A stretch of DNA of 64,000 nt from Sphingobacteriia bacterium (GCA_017304685.1 JAFKLR010000003.1:1097000-1160999); one strand, 5' to 3'; counted from the first letter of the stretch, positions 9,279 through 18,670 are shown. Notes: generated by a model from the sequence alone, not told the origin. Numbers and translations are program-made.

Positions 9279-10391
9279 TTATTCACATAAAGCTTCTGCG
9301 ATTAAATTTAAATTCTCATCATTTTTCTTAATTAGTTCTTTAGCTTTTTGTTCAAGAACAGCGATATTATCAGGCGATGTATCGTCCATCTCACTATTTT
9401 TTGGATCCAAAATTATTTGCATACGAAAATAGTCATTATGGGGGTGATGATTATCAAATACATATCTCATTTGGTAATCTGTAACTTCATTTTCAGAATA
9501 CATCATAAGTGGAATTATTTTTTTTGCCCAGCCAAGTAGCCCTGCGTTTTCTACATCTCTACGCTCAATTTTTTTACTGCTTGAACCTATATTAGTACCA
9601 GTTCCAAGTGAAATAATAAGAAAATCATTATCATAACCATGTAGTTCTACAGCATGAACAGTAGCAGAGAGCGTTGGATTATTTACTGCTACACCTCCAT
9701 CAATAAAAGTGTAAGTATTTTTACCGGTCATTTCTTGAACAACAGCTGGCCTAAAATATGTAGGAGCGGCAGTTATAGCTCTCGCTAAATCTTTAAGTTT
9801 ATAATTTCTTTCTGGATCATTTTTAGCTCGGGAAGTTTTAAAAAAGAATGTCATATCTTTTTCAATTTCATACGCAGGCAAGATAACATTAGTTATAGTA
9901 TTTTTTAGTTCAGTATCCGCAAAATATTTTTCTAATAAACTTTCAAAGGATTTTTCTGAATATTTAGCATCTACCCAACCAAAAAATGATTTTGCATTTT
10001 GCCATAAAGATTTCTCAAACACATCCTGACCTAAGTTTTTATATAATGAAAGAACATCATCAATATTATATTTAGGTTTTCCATTTGAGTCAGGTGTATT
10101 AAGTAATAATATAATTAATCCTCCTGTTGAGGCTCCCGCCATTATATCAAAACAATCAACTAACTTTTTATTACTTTTAAGGCGGCCTTCTAGATCTTTT
10201 AACACCATTGCTGGAATTAAACCCCTTATACCTCCACCATCTATAGAAAGAATTTTAATACGTTTATTGGGTATAGAACCTTGTCTAGTAACGGTAGAAA
10301 AATTATCTGCTTTTACATTTTTTAATAGTATTATTGGGTTCAATAATACTATTAATAAGTATAATGTTATGTGTTTAAGGTGCGAAAACAT
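9279..10391 (-). CDS. secreted patatin-like phospholipase
   Basis: Patatin-like enzymes are lipid acyl hydrolases, usually phospholipase A2, with a Ser-Asp dyad. All parts are visible in these 370 residues: a Sec-type signal peptide with likely cleavage after Ala28, the oxyanion loop DGGGIRG at 51-57, the nucleophile elbow GASTG with Ser88, and the catalytic Asp231 in IDGGVAVNNP. Rickettsial relatives (Pat1/Pat2) help escape from vacuoles; the same role here is inference. Unlike the neighbouring candidate effectors it has an obvious signal peptide, pointing to the Sec pathway. The upstream region contains an AGGGGAGAC-like ribosome-binding site immediately before the start. Confidence 0.93.
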   Translation of the reverse strand: MFSHLKHITLYLLIVLLNPIILLKNVKADNFSTVTRQGSIPNKRIKILSIDGGGIRGLIPAMVLKDLEGRLKSNKKLVDCFDIMAGASTGGLIILLLNTPDSNGKPKYNIDDVLSLYKNLGQDVFEKSLWQNAKSFFGWVDAKYSEKSFESLLEKYFADTELKNTITNVILPAYEIEKDMTFFFKTSRAKNDPERNYKLKDLARAITAAPTYFRPAVVQEMTGKNTYTFIDGGVAVNNPTLSATVHAVELHGYDNDFLIISLGTGTNIGSSSKKIERRDVENAGLLGWAKKIIPLMMYSENEVTDYQMRYVFDNHHPHNDYFRMQIILDPKNSEMDDTSPDNIAVLEQKAKELIKKNDENLNLIAEALCE

Positions 10392-10606
10392 TTTGTCTCC
10401 CCTTTATTGAATGTCTTAAGTATAAACTTTTAAAAATAACCAAGACGACTACTAGATTTACATTTATGGCTTTTAAATAATGAATTAATTTATAGTGTTA
10501 AACTGATAGTTTTACTTTAATAGTTTATATAAATAGTAGTAATATTATAATATTTAATTCTATATTATTCGTTTATTAAAGCAATAAATCTAAAGGCAAA
10601 ATCAAA

Positions 10607-11053
10607 ATGAAAAATTTTAAATCATCATTATTTATAACTTTCTTTTGTTTAAGTTTATTATCAAATTTATTATTTAGCATTTCTATTGCTGAAGAAACTA
10701 AGGAACAAATTAATTTAAAAAATAAATTTACCTCTTATTTCAGCCATGCAATAAAACATGGAGTGAATCCATATGCTAAAAAAGGTTTAGATATTTGGCT
10801 TTATGAAAGTTATAGTAAAGAGCAACGAATAGAATTACTTAAAGTAGTTTTAAAAGCTATTAATAATCATTCATATGAAAGTTGGTATGATATAAAAAAT
10901 ACAGCCTATGCTGATATAACTCCTCATACTTATATTAAAAATTGTGTATTTATTTCCTTACAGTTTCTAAATGTTAAAGATATCGCATATTGTACTAACT
11001 ATAAAACTTGTAAAAATCAAAAAGGTAAATGGGATATTGAAGATAGTATGTAA
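10607..11053 (+). CDS. small secreted hypothetical protein
   Basis: These 148 residues begin with a clear Sec signal peptide (MKNFKSSLFITFFCLSLL), with likely cleavage after Ala28. The mature part is about 120 residues, rich in Tyr and Lys, and has three cysteines near the C-terminus (NCVFI, YCTNYKTCKN) that could form a disulphide in the periplasm. I recognise no family. An AAAGGC ribosome-binding site precedes the ATG. It is transcribed divergently from the patatin gene and converges on the hybrid kinase. Confidence 0.7.
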   Translation: MKNFKSSLFITFFCLSLLSNLLFSISIAEETKEQINLKNKFTSYFSHAIKHGVNPYAKKGLDIWLYESYSKEQRIELLKVVLKAINNHSYESWYDIKNTAYADITPHTYIKNCVFISLQFLNVKDIAYCTNYKTCKNQKGKWDIEDSM

Positions 11054-11102
11054 GAGAGTAAAAAAGTTGTAAAACTAATATTATATCTAATGAATTTTTC
11101 TA

Positions 11103-11366
11103 TTATAATTCATCTAAACATTGTAATAGCTCATTTTTATTAAATGGTTTTCTAATACACTTTAATGCTCCATAAGAAAGCGCCTTTTCAATTTCTTGGT
11201 GATTAGCGCCACTTTGAATAATTATAGGAACGTGTTTTAACTTTTCATTTTTTTTAACTATATTTAAGAATTCAAGTCCATTCAATTCAGGCATCATCAT
11301 ATCTAATAAAACTATATCAATATTTTTAATATTATTTTGCAAAAATGTTAGACCTTCATTTGCGAA
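11103..11366 (-). pseudogene. detached receiver-domain half of the hybrid kinase
   Basis: This frame encodes FANEGLTFLQNN followed by the second half of a response-regulator receiver: the phospho-acceptor block IVLLDMMMPELNG, the Ser/Thr switch strand VPIIIQSG and the conserved lysine in CIRKPF. It continues the receiver begun at the C-terminus of the upstream kinase (TILIIDDEE) after a shift of one base, located at GTGATTTCGCAAATG near 11360-11375. Restoring one T would fuse the two into a normal receiver. Either the gene is broken, the assembly has an indel, or the domain is made by slippage. The internal TTG at 11342 is not convincing as a start. Confidence 0.75.
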
Positions 11367-13351
11367 ATCACTTTATAGGAAGTGCCAATCAGTAACATTT
11401 CTGTGCTTAAAGTGCATGTTTCCTCATCATCAATAATAAGAATAGTTTTTTCTTTATTATCTATATCATTTTTTTCATATGAATATTTAGCTCTAACAAT
11501 TGGTAAAGAGAAGTAAAATGTAGCTCCAGACTCATTATTATTTTTTGCCCAAATTTTACCATTATGTTCTTCTATAATTTTTCTTGAAATACTTAAACCT
11601 AAACCTGTATCACCAGCCTTTGTCCTTGTTCTTGAGCTTTGATAAAAAGGTTCAAAAATATTTTCTAATTCATCTTCTGGAACGCCTATACCGTTATCTG
11701 TAATTGAAAATAATACAACATTCTGACTTGAGGAAAGATTTATAATTATAGTACCCTTTTCAGTAAATTTCAGTGCATTAATTGCAAGGTTTCTTATTAC
11801 TTGTTTTATAAATTGTGTATCAATATATACAGTAGGTATGTTATTTGAAAAATTTAATACAAATTTTATATCTTTACCTTGTAAATGTAGAGATTTACAT
11901 TCATCAACAACCTCATTAATAAGGGGTTTTACATCAGTAATTTCTTTATTATATACAATTTTTCCTGATTTATGTTTTGATAAATCTAGTAGGTTACATA
12001 TAAATTCTTTAAGACGCTGAGCATTATTAGCAACCTCTTTTGCAGCTTTATATCTTTTTTCCTCACTCAAAAGATTCCATTTTTCTACTAAAGATTCCGA
12101 TATATTACTAAATCCTTGAATAGGTGTACGTATTTCATGACTTACATTATTTAAAAATTCATTTTTAGCTTCTAATGCTTCTTGTAATTCACTAGTTCTT
12201 TCTTCTAAGTTTTTATTAGTATCTTCTAATACTTGTTTAACTTCTCCTAAAGAAATATTAGCTTTATTCAATTTCCTCACGAATTGTTGTAATCTAACTA
12301 AGTTTAATGCAAGGACCCAAAGTTCAATAGATTTAACTGTAGGTATTTTAATCTCTTCTTTATAATCGTTTGTTCTAATTTTTTCAGCAATATCTGATAG
12401 CATTATTAATGGCTTAACGTGGACGTTACGTATAAATATCATTGAGAAGGTTACAAACATTCCAATTACTAATATAGAAACTACTCCTGGAAAAAGAGTT
12501 TCTTTTAAATCCTGGTTAGCCATTGCTTGATTATAGCCTATAAGTACTATGAAAGGATAATTTTCAAGTTTTCTGTAATAAAGTAATACATCATGACCTA
12601 TAGTAATGGGATGTTTAAAAAACCCTTCACTTTTTGTTATTGATTTAAATTTAGTTTTTATTTCATCATTGGAAACACTAATATTTTCTGAGCTCAAAGT
12701 TACATCACCGTCTTTATCTAAAACGATGTAACTTACAGCTTTGCTATCTATAGCTTTTCTAATTTTACTATTAAGTTTATTTACGCTAAACCCAAGAGAA
12801 ATTATCCCTGTAAATTTATCTTCTTTATTAGTTATACCGGCACCAGCAGGAATTACTAATTCTCCGCTTGAGATACCGATATCTATCTTGTCAAAATGAA
12901 GTTTCCAAGGTTCTAACAGAGCCATTTTTGCATAATATCTTTTAGATCTATCTTTTGGCTTTTGTAATACACCGAGTAATGTACTTGCTACCATTTTATT
13001 ATCTGGCGTATTCCAATCAAACATTACCCATGAGAATTGTTCTTTTACTTCCTGATTAGTAATAAGTGGGTTACGAAGCAATTCTGCTATTTTATTATGA
13101 TTATTATAATTATTTTGTATTATTTCATTTCCAAGGAAGTTTATTAAGCTGAATACATAATTAAAGGATTCTGATATTTCATCCGAAATTGCAATAGATT
13201 CTTTAACTACTTCTTCTGCCTTAATTTTTTCCCTTGAATCAAATACTGACCATATGAAAAACCCAGCTACGGCTAATGAAATTAAGATTATAGAAGAGAT
13301 AATATAAAAGTAATCTCTTGAAATAGAAGGTTTTTTAAAAAAATTAACCAT
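11348..13351 (-). CDS. hybrid sensor histidine kinase with truncated receiver
   Basis: A membrane-bound sensor kinase of 667 residues. The order is: membrane helix (about 14-37), a periplasmic dCache-like sensor domain (about 40-280, including YIVLDKDGDVTLS), a second membrane helix (about 285-310), a HAMP-like region and coiled coil, a HisKA dimerisation domain with phospho-acceptor His405 in SHEIRTP, a HATPase domain with N box NALKF, DNGIG and GLGLS, and the start of a receiver (TILIIDDEE). The receiver is cut by a frameshift after YKVIS, and its remainder lies at 11103-11366. The kinase core looks intact and should still autophosphorylate. Its ligand and output are unknown. Confidence 0.9.
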   Translation of the reverse strand: MVNFFKKPSISRDYFYIISSIILISLAVAGFFIWSVFDSREKIKAEEVVKESIAISDEISESFNYVFSLINFLGNEIIQNNYNNHNKIAELLRNPLITNQEVKEQFSWVMFDWNTPDNKMVASTLLGVLQKPKDRSKRYYAKMALLEPWKLHFDKIDIGISSGELVIPAGAGITNKEDKFTGIISLGFSVNKLNSKIRKAIDSKAVSYIVLDKDGDVTLSSENISVSNDEIKTKFKSITKSEGFFKHPITIGHDVLLYYRKLENYPFIVLIGYNQAMANQDLKETLFPGVVSILVIGMFVTFSMIFIRNVHVKPLIMLSDIAEKIRTNDYKEEIKIPTVKSIELWVLALNLVRLQQFVRKLNKANISLGEVKQVLEDTNKNLEERTSELQEALEAKNEFLNNVSHEIRTPIQGFSNISESLVEKWNLLSEEKRYKAAKEVANNAQRLKEFICNLLDLSKHKSGKIVYNKEITDVKPLINEVVDECKSLHLQGKDIKFVLNFSNNIPTVYIDTQFIKQVIRNLAINALKFTEKGTIIINLSSSQNVVLFSITDNGIGVPEDELENIFEPFYQSSRTRTKAGDTGLGLSISRKIIEEHNGKIWAKNNNESGATFYFSLPIVRAKYSYEKNDIDNKEKTILIIDDEETCTLSTEMLLIGTSYKVISQMKV

Positions 13352-13424
13352 AATAATTATCTACTTATTATATAGTACGTTACAATATGATGAATAATCT
13401 AATATTTATTAATTATTTTTCAAA

Positions 13425-13937
13425 TTATTTGTAATATTTGTTTATATATTTACCAACATTGAAATTAGGTAGATTTTCTACAAGTTTATGTATAATGTAA
13501 TTCAGAGCAAAAGCTGGTGCATCCGTAATACGTTTTCCACCAAACCCAATACCTGCATAAAAACCTGGTAAAACTTGAACAAATTCCCCTGAATTTTTAC
13601 CATTAATTGGCCGAGAGCAAGCTTTAACCAAGGAAGAATATGCTGATTATAATGCAGAAATCCCTCCAGCAAATATATCAAAATGTTTCTTTGAATTTTT
13701 GTGGTTTGCGTCGGAAGAACTGATAATATTTACCTTATGTACTTTTTTAGGAGATTCAATAATTGGACTATTTATATCAAAAACTTTATTAATATCATTT
13801 AGTGAATTTTCAATAAGTTTCAAAAGTTCCTTATTTGATGTTTTCCAAATAAAGCCTTCTGTCTCCTTAAAATATCTTTGTGGATAGCTTTTAAGAAAAT
13901 TAATAAAATCATTAATTGAGTTACTTTTACTTTTCAT
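13425..13937 (-). pseudogene. decayed FAD-dependent oxidoreductase (DAO/MnmC-C-like)
   Basis: Two open segments in one frame are separated by a single TAA at 13647-13649. The first part (from ATG at 13937) ends in a dinucleotide-binding-like stretch, HFDIFAGGISAL; directly after the stop the frame reads SAYSSLVKACSRP and then a typical oxidoreductase C-terminus, LPGFYAGIGFGGKRITDAPA. The middle of a FAD enzyme (about 200 residues) is missing, so this is an internally deleted relic with an in-frame stop. The C-terminal block resembles DAO-superfamily proteins such as the MnmC oxidoreductase domain; which enzyme it was cannot be settled. Confidence 0.6.
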
Positions 13938-14365
13938 TTAAGTAATAATTATCCTTCTTACAAATTAATGACCAAAATCCTTAATTTTATTAAAGCAAAT
14001 CTAAGTTTAAGATAATGCATATAGTACTTAAATTTTTATAAATATACAAGCAATTTATTAATAAATTATTATTATTTTTTATAAAATTAAGTATTTTATT
14101 TTATCGCTTAAATATTTTTTAGATAAATCAATGTGTTATAATTTAAAGTTAAACCATTATTATAAGAAAGCCAAAGCCACAAAATAATTCCTTTTTCAGA
14201 AAACATCTTAGCTCTGATGTTTTTATAATTTCTTCTTTTATACCAACATAAACTATCTTTTTAGCAATCATTTTTATTTTAGGAAGCAGAAAAGAAAATT
14301 TAGAAAAAGTTCATTTTTCGTTATAAAGATTTATATATAGAGAATATAGTATAAAACTAATTAAA
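13938..14365. other. gene-poor gap after the LqsR-like gene
   Basis: This 428-base stretch is about 80 percent A+T. The longest plausible reading frame is a 40-codon frame on the minus strand (14149-14271) with no recognisable content or convincing ribosome-binding site. I see no RNA gene or repeat in it. Confidence 0.5.
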
Positions 14366-15358
14366 TTATAAGTTTTTTGAAATAAAATCATTAAAAGAAA
14401 AAATTTTATTTACGTCAAAATCCATTATATCATCAGTAAATGAATAATAATAAGTTTTATGTTGCCCTTCCAATCTTTTAGCTGGCCTTAAATAATTTAA
14501 ACGTTCACTTATATTAGGAAAGGTGAGATTCTTTATATCTTTATGATAACAAAATATTTTTGTTCTATTTTTAAGAAGTGCTACTATATCAGAATTTATA
14601 TTATTTAATTCCTCAGCTTCTTCTAACATGCTTTGAATTTCTTCTTCAGGATATATAAATAATCCATAAAATTTACCTCGTGCGTCAACCATTAAGTAAC
14701 AACCATATTCTTCAAATATATAGTACTCAATTATTTTGTACTCTCGTATAAGTATATTGAACATATCTATGAATATAGGATCATTGATGGCTGTATTGTT
14801 AGAATTAATAACAAGATTTGTTACATTAGTAGCAATATTAGTAAAATATTCAAATTGGGCTTTTGTAATAGCTTTATTAACTTTTTCTAATAAATTTTCT
14901 TCTGATTTTCGTATAAAATTATTTATTAAGCCATTATTGAAGGCTTCTACAGCTAAATGTTCATCTGCTGCACCTGTTAGAAGAATTTTTTTAATATTAT
15001 GATCTTTAATTGAAGCACAAAGTTCTAAGCCATTTAGCCCTGGCATATCATAATCAATAACTATACACGAAATTTGGGAAAATCGATCTTTGTTATAAAC
15101 TTCTTTAGGTATATCATAAATATTAAAGTTAAGAGCGCGATTTTGATATCTTTCCCCCTCTATTTCTTCTATAAAGCGATTTGAGCAATTATTGGGACTA
15201 TATTGATTTTCAAAATAATTCATGGCTTGTAAAGAGTCATTGTATATAATATAGGCTTTATCAGGGCTTAAGGCAGTGTATAGCCGATCCAAGAATTTTT
15301 TATTGTCATCAATCAAAACTACAGTAGTGGGAAAATAGCAGATAGGTAAAATGCTCAT
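14366..15358 (-). CDS. LqsR-like response regulator
   Basis: The 330-residue protein has an N-terminal receiver: acidic pocket Asp17/Asp18 (VLIDDN), phospho-acceptor Asp102 in VIDYDMPGLNG, and the switch strand KKILLTGA. An insertion of about 40 residues (51-93) between the first helix and the phospho-acceptor is unusual. The remaining 170 residues have no DNA-binding motif that I can see. The start lies four bases after the kinase stop, so the two genes are a pair. Response regulators with this organisation next to a CqsS/LqsS-type kinase recall Legionella LqsR, a quorum-sensing regulator of virulence and motility. The relation is inferred from layout and motif similarity. Confidence 0.8.
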   Translation of the reverse strand: MSILPICYFPTTVVLIDDNKKFLDRLYTALSPDKAYIIYNDSLQAMNYFENQYSPNNCSNRFIEEIEGERYQNRALNFNIYDIPKEVYNKDRFSQISCIVIDYDMPGLNGLELCASIKDHNIKKILLTGAADEHLAVEAFNNGLINNFIRKSEENLLEKVNKAITKAQFEYFTNIATNVTNLVINSNNTAINDPIFIDMFNILIREYKIIEYYIFEEYGCYLMVDARGKFYGLFIYPEEEIQSMLEEAEELNNINSDIVALLKNRTKIFCYHKDIKNLTFPNISERLNYLRPAKRLEGQHKTYYYSFTDDIMDFDVNKIFSFNDFISKNL

Positions 15359-15362
15359 GTTC

Positions 15363-16673
15363 TTAATGATCCTCTATATTAGGGAAATCTAAAGTAAATT
15401 CAGTGTAAAGATTCTCTTCTGATTTACAAGTAATAGATCCATTGATTTTTTCCATAACTTCTTTACAAAATGCTAAACCCAACCCTGTTCCATGTCTAGT
15501 GTTACTTATAAAAGGTTTAAATAAATTTGTTAATATAGTTTTAGATATACCAGTACCAGTATCTCGAAATATAAGTTTATTATATTTATCTCCACATTTG
15601 AATCTTATTGTAATAGTGCCGCTACCTTTAGTACGAATATAATACACTGAATTTTTAATTAAATTAAAAAGAACATGTATAATTAGTGTCTCATTACCCT
15701 TAAATCTAAAATCATCTACTGGTTTAAAATTTATAATATCTTCAATATCTTCGAGAAGTTTATACTGATCTAATGCTTTATTTACGCAATCCGCTATAGA
15801 ATAAACGCCCTCTAAATCATTTTTATCAATACGCTTAAGTTTAGTTAAAATCATTTCTACGGTTATGTTGGCCCCTTGTGCTAAATGTTCTATGTCGTCT
15901 AATGTATGAGCAAGTAAATTTAAACGAGCTGGGTTAATAGGTTCAGATGAAAATCCATTGGCTATAGCAGCATGATGATCTTTAATAAGAATTGGCAAAT
16001 ATGATTTCAAACCATTCACAGCGAGTTTTATAGAAGCAAGAGGTGTTCTCATTTCATGAGCTATAATACCACTCAAAGCTTTCATAGCTCTAATCTTTTC
16101 ATTATAAATTTTTCCTTGTTTAGTTGAAAATATAAGAAAATAAGCAATAGGTGGAATATAACTTACAAACATACCAATAAAATTATCAGGCAAATGAAAT
16201 TCTATAGATGTAAAATAAAAGAGTGATAAAGCTACTAAAATACCAGAGCAAGAAAGAAATATATAAGATTTGATACCTACAAAAAGTGTAAGGATAGTGA
16301 AGCCTACCAAACCATTTAATTGCCAAATACCTGAATGAGGGTTTTTTAATAACATAAAAGTGAAAAAAAATGGTAAACAATATAATAAAGTAAAATACCA
16401 ATGTATATGTAAATACTTGAGTAATTTTTGAGGTAAGTATTTAGAAAATAATATAGGTAAGGCAAGAATGGCAACTATTAATCTCAAATACAAATTTTCA
16501 TAATCTGTAGTAGTAAAAAACAAAGAATTTAGAAAATAAAAAAGGATATAACCAATGAATAAGGCTAATCCTAAAACTTGAAGATGCTCTTCTGTATTAT
16601 GAAATTCTTCTTTGATGTGTTTATTAAGGTTTTTAATTAATAAGCTTAATTTAAGTTTGTAGGTAATTAACAT
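15363..16673 (-). CDS. LqsS/CqsS-type autoinducer sensor kinase
   Basis: A 436-residue histidine kinase. The first 180 residues hold about six membrane helices with no large periplasmic loop, and contain YENLYLRL and YCLPFFFTFMLLKNPHSG, features that I associate with the CqsS/LqsS sensor of alpha-hydroxyketone signals. A HisKA domain follows with His206 in AHEMRTP, then a HATPase domain with N-box NLIKNSVYYI, GTGIS and GTGLGLAF. No receiver is attached; that role falls to the neighbouring response regulator. No autoinducer synthase (LqsA/CqsA-type aminotransferase) is present in this window, so the signal may be made elsewhere or come from other cells. Confidence 0.82.
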   Translation of the reverse strand: MLITYKLKLSLLIKNLNKHIKEEFHNTEEHLQVLGLALFIGYILFYFLNSLFFTTTDYENLYLRLIVAILALPILFSKYLPQKLLKYLHIHWYFTLLYCLPFFFTFMLLKNPHSGIWQLNGLVGFTILTLFVGIKSYIFLSCSGILVALSLFYFTSIEFHLPDNFIGMFVSYIPPIAYFLIFSTKQGKIYNEKIRAMKALSGIIAHEMRTPLASIKLAVNGLKSYLPILIKDHHAAIANGFSSEPINPARLNLLAHTLDDIEHLAQGANITVEMILTKLKRIDKNDLEGVYSIADCVNKALDQYKLLEDIEDIINFKPVDDFRFKGNETLIIHVLFNLIKNSVYYIRTKGSGTITIRFKCGDKYNKLIFRDTGTGISKTILTNLFKPFISNTRHGTGLGLAFCKEVMEKINGSITCKSEENLYTEFTLDFPNIEDH

Positions 16674-16752
16674 AAAATAGTATTTTTTTTAATAAATCTA
16701 ATTCTATTTTATACTTTAACTTTCACTATAACAATAATTTTATAAGTTATCT

Positions 16753-17919
16753 CTAAGCAGCTTTACAAAATTTACTCGCATTAAAAGAGTTAAAAAATAA
16801 ATTCAAAATTTTCTTTTGTGTAGAAAAACTTGGTTTAACTAATCCATTTTTATATTCTTTAGGATTTAAAAGAAATTGTACGGTAGCATAAAACATTAAA
16901 CCGATTATCAACTGTATCTTTTCTACAGGAACACTATCATAATCACTGCCAATAAAATTGAGAGGAAATCCTGAATTTAAGAGATAAATATTATTTGAAT
17001 TTACAATTTCATGGCAGTTAGTAGTTTGATCCTTAAATTTTCTAAGGTAAAGAGCATTAAATTCTCTATCTGATGAAGAAGCGCTAGCAAGGATAGTATT
17101 ATGTTTTAACAGCTTATAATCGTTTTGGTTTAGAACGTTTGTTCCTGTACTTCCGATTATAAGATCAAATTCATTTAATTTTAATTGAGTTTTATTTATT
17201 TCGCTTTTATAAGCCTTTTTATCATACATTGTTATATTGTATAAATTTTTTAATTGTTGTCCTAAAGCGTTTCCAATAGCTCCATTTCCAATTATTAACG
17301 CGTTACTTATATTTAAATTTAATGATGAAATATTATTAAGTAATACTTTTAAAATAGATTTAGCTATCATTTGAGGTTCTAACTCAAGTTTAGTATGTGA
17401 TCTAGCAATATTAACAACAGGAAAATTTAATTCTAATGGTTTTAATTTATTGTAACCAGCAGTAGTTTGTTCTATTGCAAAAACATTTGTGAAATTTGGG
17501 AATTTTTGTTTAAAAGCAGTTATAAGTTCTCCACCATCATCAATAATGATAATTTTTTTATCTTTACTTAAACTCATTCTATGCATCTGGAAGTCAATAA
17601 ATTTATCAATATTTTCAATAAACTGATGGTCAAATGTTTTATGGCTATCGAACATGCTACTTGTTTTGCATACGTAAATGCCCTCTTTATTCATATTTGT
17701 CATTGCTAATTGACTTGTAGAATAACATTTACCAATTACGGCTACGTTATCTTTAGAAAGTCCTAAATCTACCATAGAACGTATCATTAAATGAACGGAA
17801 GGTAAAACGTGTTGACAAGCTAAAATATAAACAGATTCAAAAATATTTTCATTTATTTCTTCAACAAGCTTTTCTAATAAAGGTAATCGATCAAACTTGT
17901 TTTCGTATTTATGTAACAT
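16753..17919 (-). CDS. adenosylhomocysteinase-like NAD-binding protein
   Basis: The 388-residue protein resembles S-adenosylhomocysteine hydrolase (AdoHcyase) in layout: a substrate-side Rossmann-like domain with IIIIDDGGELI, the segment IEQTTAGYNKL, and an NAD-binding domain with GNGAIGNALGQQL at about 205-217. It is about 50 to 80 residues shorter than true SAH hydrolases (usually 430-470) and I do not see the catalytic Lys/Asp block or the C-terminal KPDHYRY-type NAD-closing tail, so it is probably a divergent relative. It lies 79 bases upstream of the LqsS-like kinase in the same direction. The CKAA ending is not a CaaX box. Role unknown; a link to methyl-donor-dependent signal synthesis is speculation. 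Confidence 0.7.
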   Translation of the reverse strand: MLHKYENKFDRLPLLEKLVEEINENIFESVYILACQHVLPSVHLMIRSMVDLGLSKDNVAVIGKCYSTSQLAMTNMNKEGIYVCKTSSMFDSHKTFDHQFIENIDKFIDFQMHRMSLSKDKKIIIIDDGGELITAFKQKFPNFTNVFAIEQTTAGYNKLKPLELNFPVVNIARSHTKLELEPQMIAKSILKVLLNNISSLNLNISNALIIGNGAIGNALGQQLKNLYNITMYDKKAYKSEINKTQLKLNEFDLIIGSTGTNVLNQNDYKLLKHNTILASASSSDREFNALYLRKFKDQTTNCHEIVNSNNIYLLNSGFPLNFIGSDYDSVPVEKIQLIIGLMFYATVQFLLNPKEYKNGLVKPSFSTQKKILNLFFNSFNASKFCKAA

Positions 17920-18055
17920 TTAAATTCTGCTTAAATTAATTGTTTTTAGAAATGTATCATAAAAGGTGCAAACGCGCAACTAATTTAACCAAATTTTAAC
18001 CTTTCCTTAAAGTGTTTAGCTTATATTATTGAAATATAAGGAAATTGATAAAAAA

Positions 18056-18460
18056 TTAAATATTATAAGTAATGTATATCAATCCTTCTACAAAACCCCT
18101 TTTAATTTCTTTAGAAACATTATTTCTACTGCAATATAAATATAACAAACTAATAAATTTATCTAATTGACCTTTTGTTAAGGGTATATTGTAATTTTTT
18201 ACAACCTCTTTCACTATTTCTAAAGCCTCGAAGTACTCTTTAGACAAAAGCTCTTTTTCATTTAGTGTGGGTGAATCTAATAAATATTCAGGATTAATAC
18301 CAAGAAATTCTGAAATCTTTAAAATTAGAGATCTTTTTTTAGTTTTATTATAAATAAGATTCCTAAGATCATTTATAGGTATGTTAGCTTCTCGGGCTAA
18401 ATCACTAACCTTTAATGCCTTGCGACTTAATATCTCTTTTAATTTTTCGCCCGTTGTCAT
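18056..18460 (-). CDS. XRE-family transcription regulator
   Basis: A 134-residue protein with an N-terminal Cro/CI-type helix-turn-helix at about 1-60: GEKLKEIL, VSDLAREANIPINDLRNLI with the recognition helix, and SLILKISEFLGINPEYLL. The second half is helical and has no recognised domain. It is transcribed divergently from the small kinase-hairpin/receiver unit. Its start codon overlaps an inverted repeat, ATTAAC-5-GTTAAT (18459-18475), which suggests that it represses itself and probably its neighbours. Confidence 0.88.
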   Translation of the reverse strand: MTTGEKLKEILSRKALKVSDLAREANIPINDLRNLIYNKTKKRSLILKISEFLGINPEYLLDSPTLNEKELLSKEYFEALEIVKEVVKNYNIPLTKGQLDKFISLLYLYCSRNNVSKEIKRGFVEGLIYITYNI

Positions 18461-18475
18461 TAACCTAATGTTAAT
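18459..18475. promoter_or_regulatory. inverted-repeat operator at the XRE start codon
   Basis: ATTAAC and GTTAAT flank a five-base spacer, forming a perfect dyad that covers the regulator's start codon. The half-site GTTAA/TTAAC recurs in a second dyad at 18627-18647 before the divergent gene, as expected for one regulator acting on both sides. Confidence 0.6.
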
Positions 18476-18555
18476 ATAATTGTAATTTTATTATAATTTA
18501 ATATACCACTTTTTTCTTAATAAAATCAACTAATTATCAATAAGATAAAAAAATA

Positions 18556-18592
18556 GTTGTAAAATATTGTAAAAATGTTGTAAAAAAGTTGT
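18556..18592. repeat. helically phased TTGTAAAA direct repeats
   Basis: TTGT begins at 18557, 18567, 18578 and 18589, the first three followed by A-runs, so the copies are spaced 10-11 bases apart, one DNA turn. They lie between the divergent XRE and kinase-hairpin genes. The array could be a protein-binding site or an intrinsically bent promoter segment. Confidence 0.6.
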
Positions 18593-18626
18593 AGATGCAA
18601 TTTACAAAATCTTTTAATAAAACTAT

Positions 18627-18647
18627 ATGTTAAACGATTATTAACAT
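18627..18647. promoter_or_regulatory. ATGTTAA-7-TTAACAT inverted repeat
   Basis: A perfect seven-base dyad with a seven-base spacer lies 24 bases before the ATG of the next gene. It shares the GTTAA core with the dyad at the XRE start, so it is the likely operator on this side. Confidence 0.6.
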
Positions 18648-18670
18648 CTTAACAAGAGAAAGAGGTTACT

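Noticed and set aside
9279..10391. Patatin as a prenylated effector
   Set aside because: It ends in ALCE with a Sec signal peptide, so it is secreted by another route.
14149..14271. 40-codon minus-strand frame in the gap after the response regulator
   Set aside because: Too short, no ribosome-binding site and no recognisable content.
16753..17919. CKAA at the end of the adenosylhomocysteinase-like protein as a CaaX box
   Set aside because: The second residue is Lys, which prenyltransferases do not accept, and the gene looks like a cytosolic bacterial protein.
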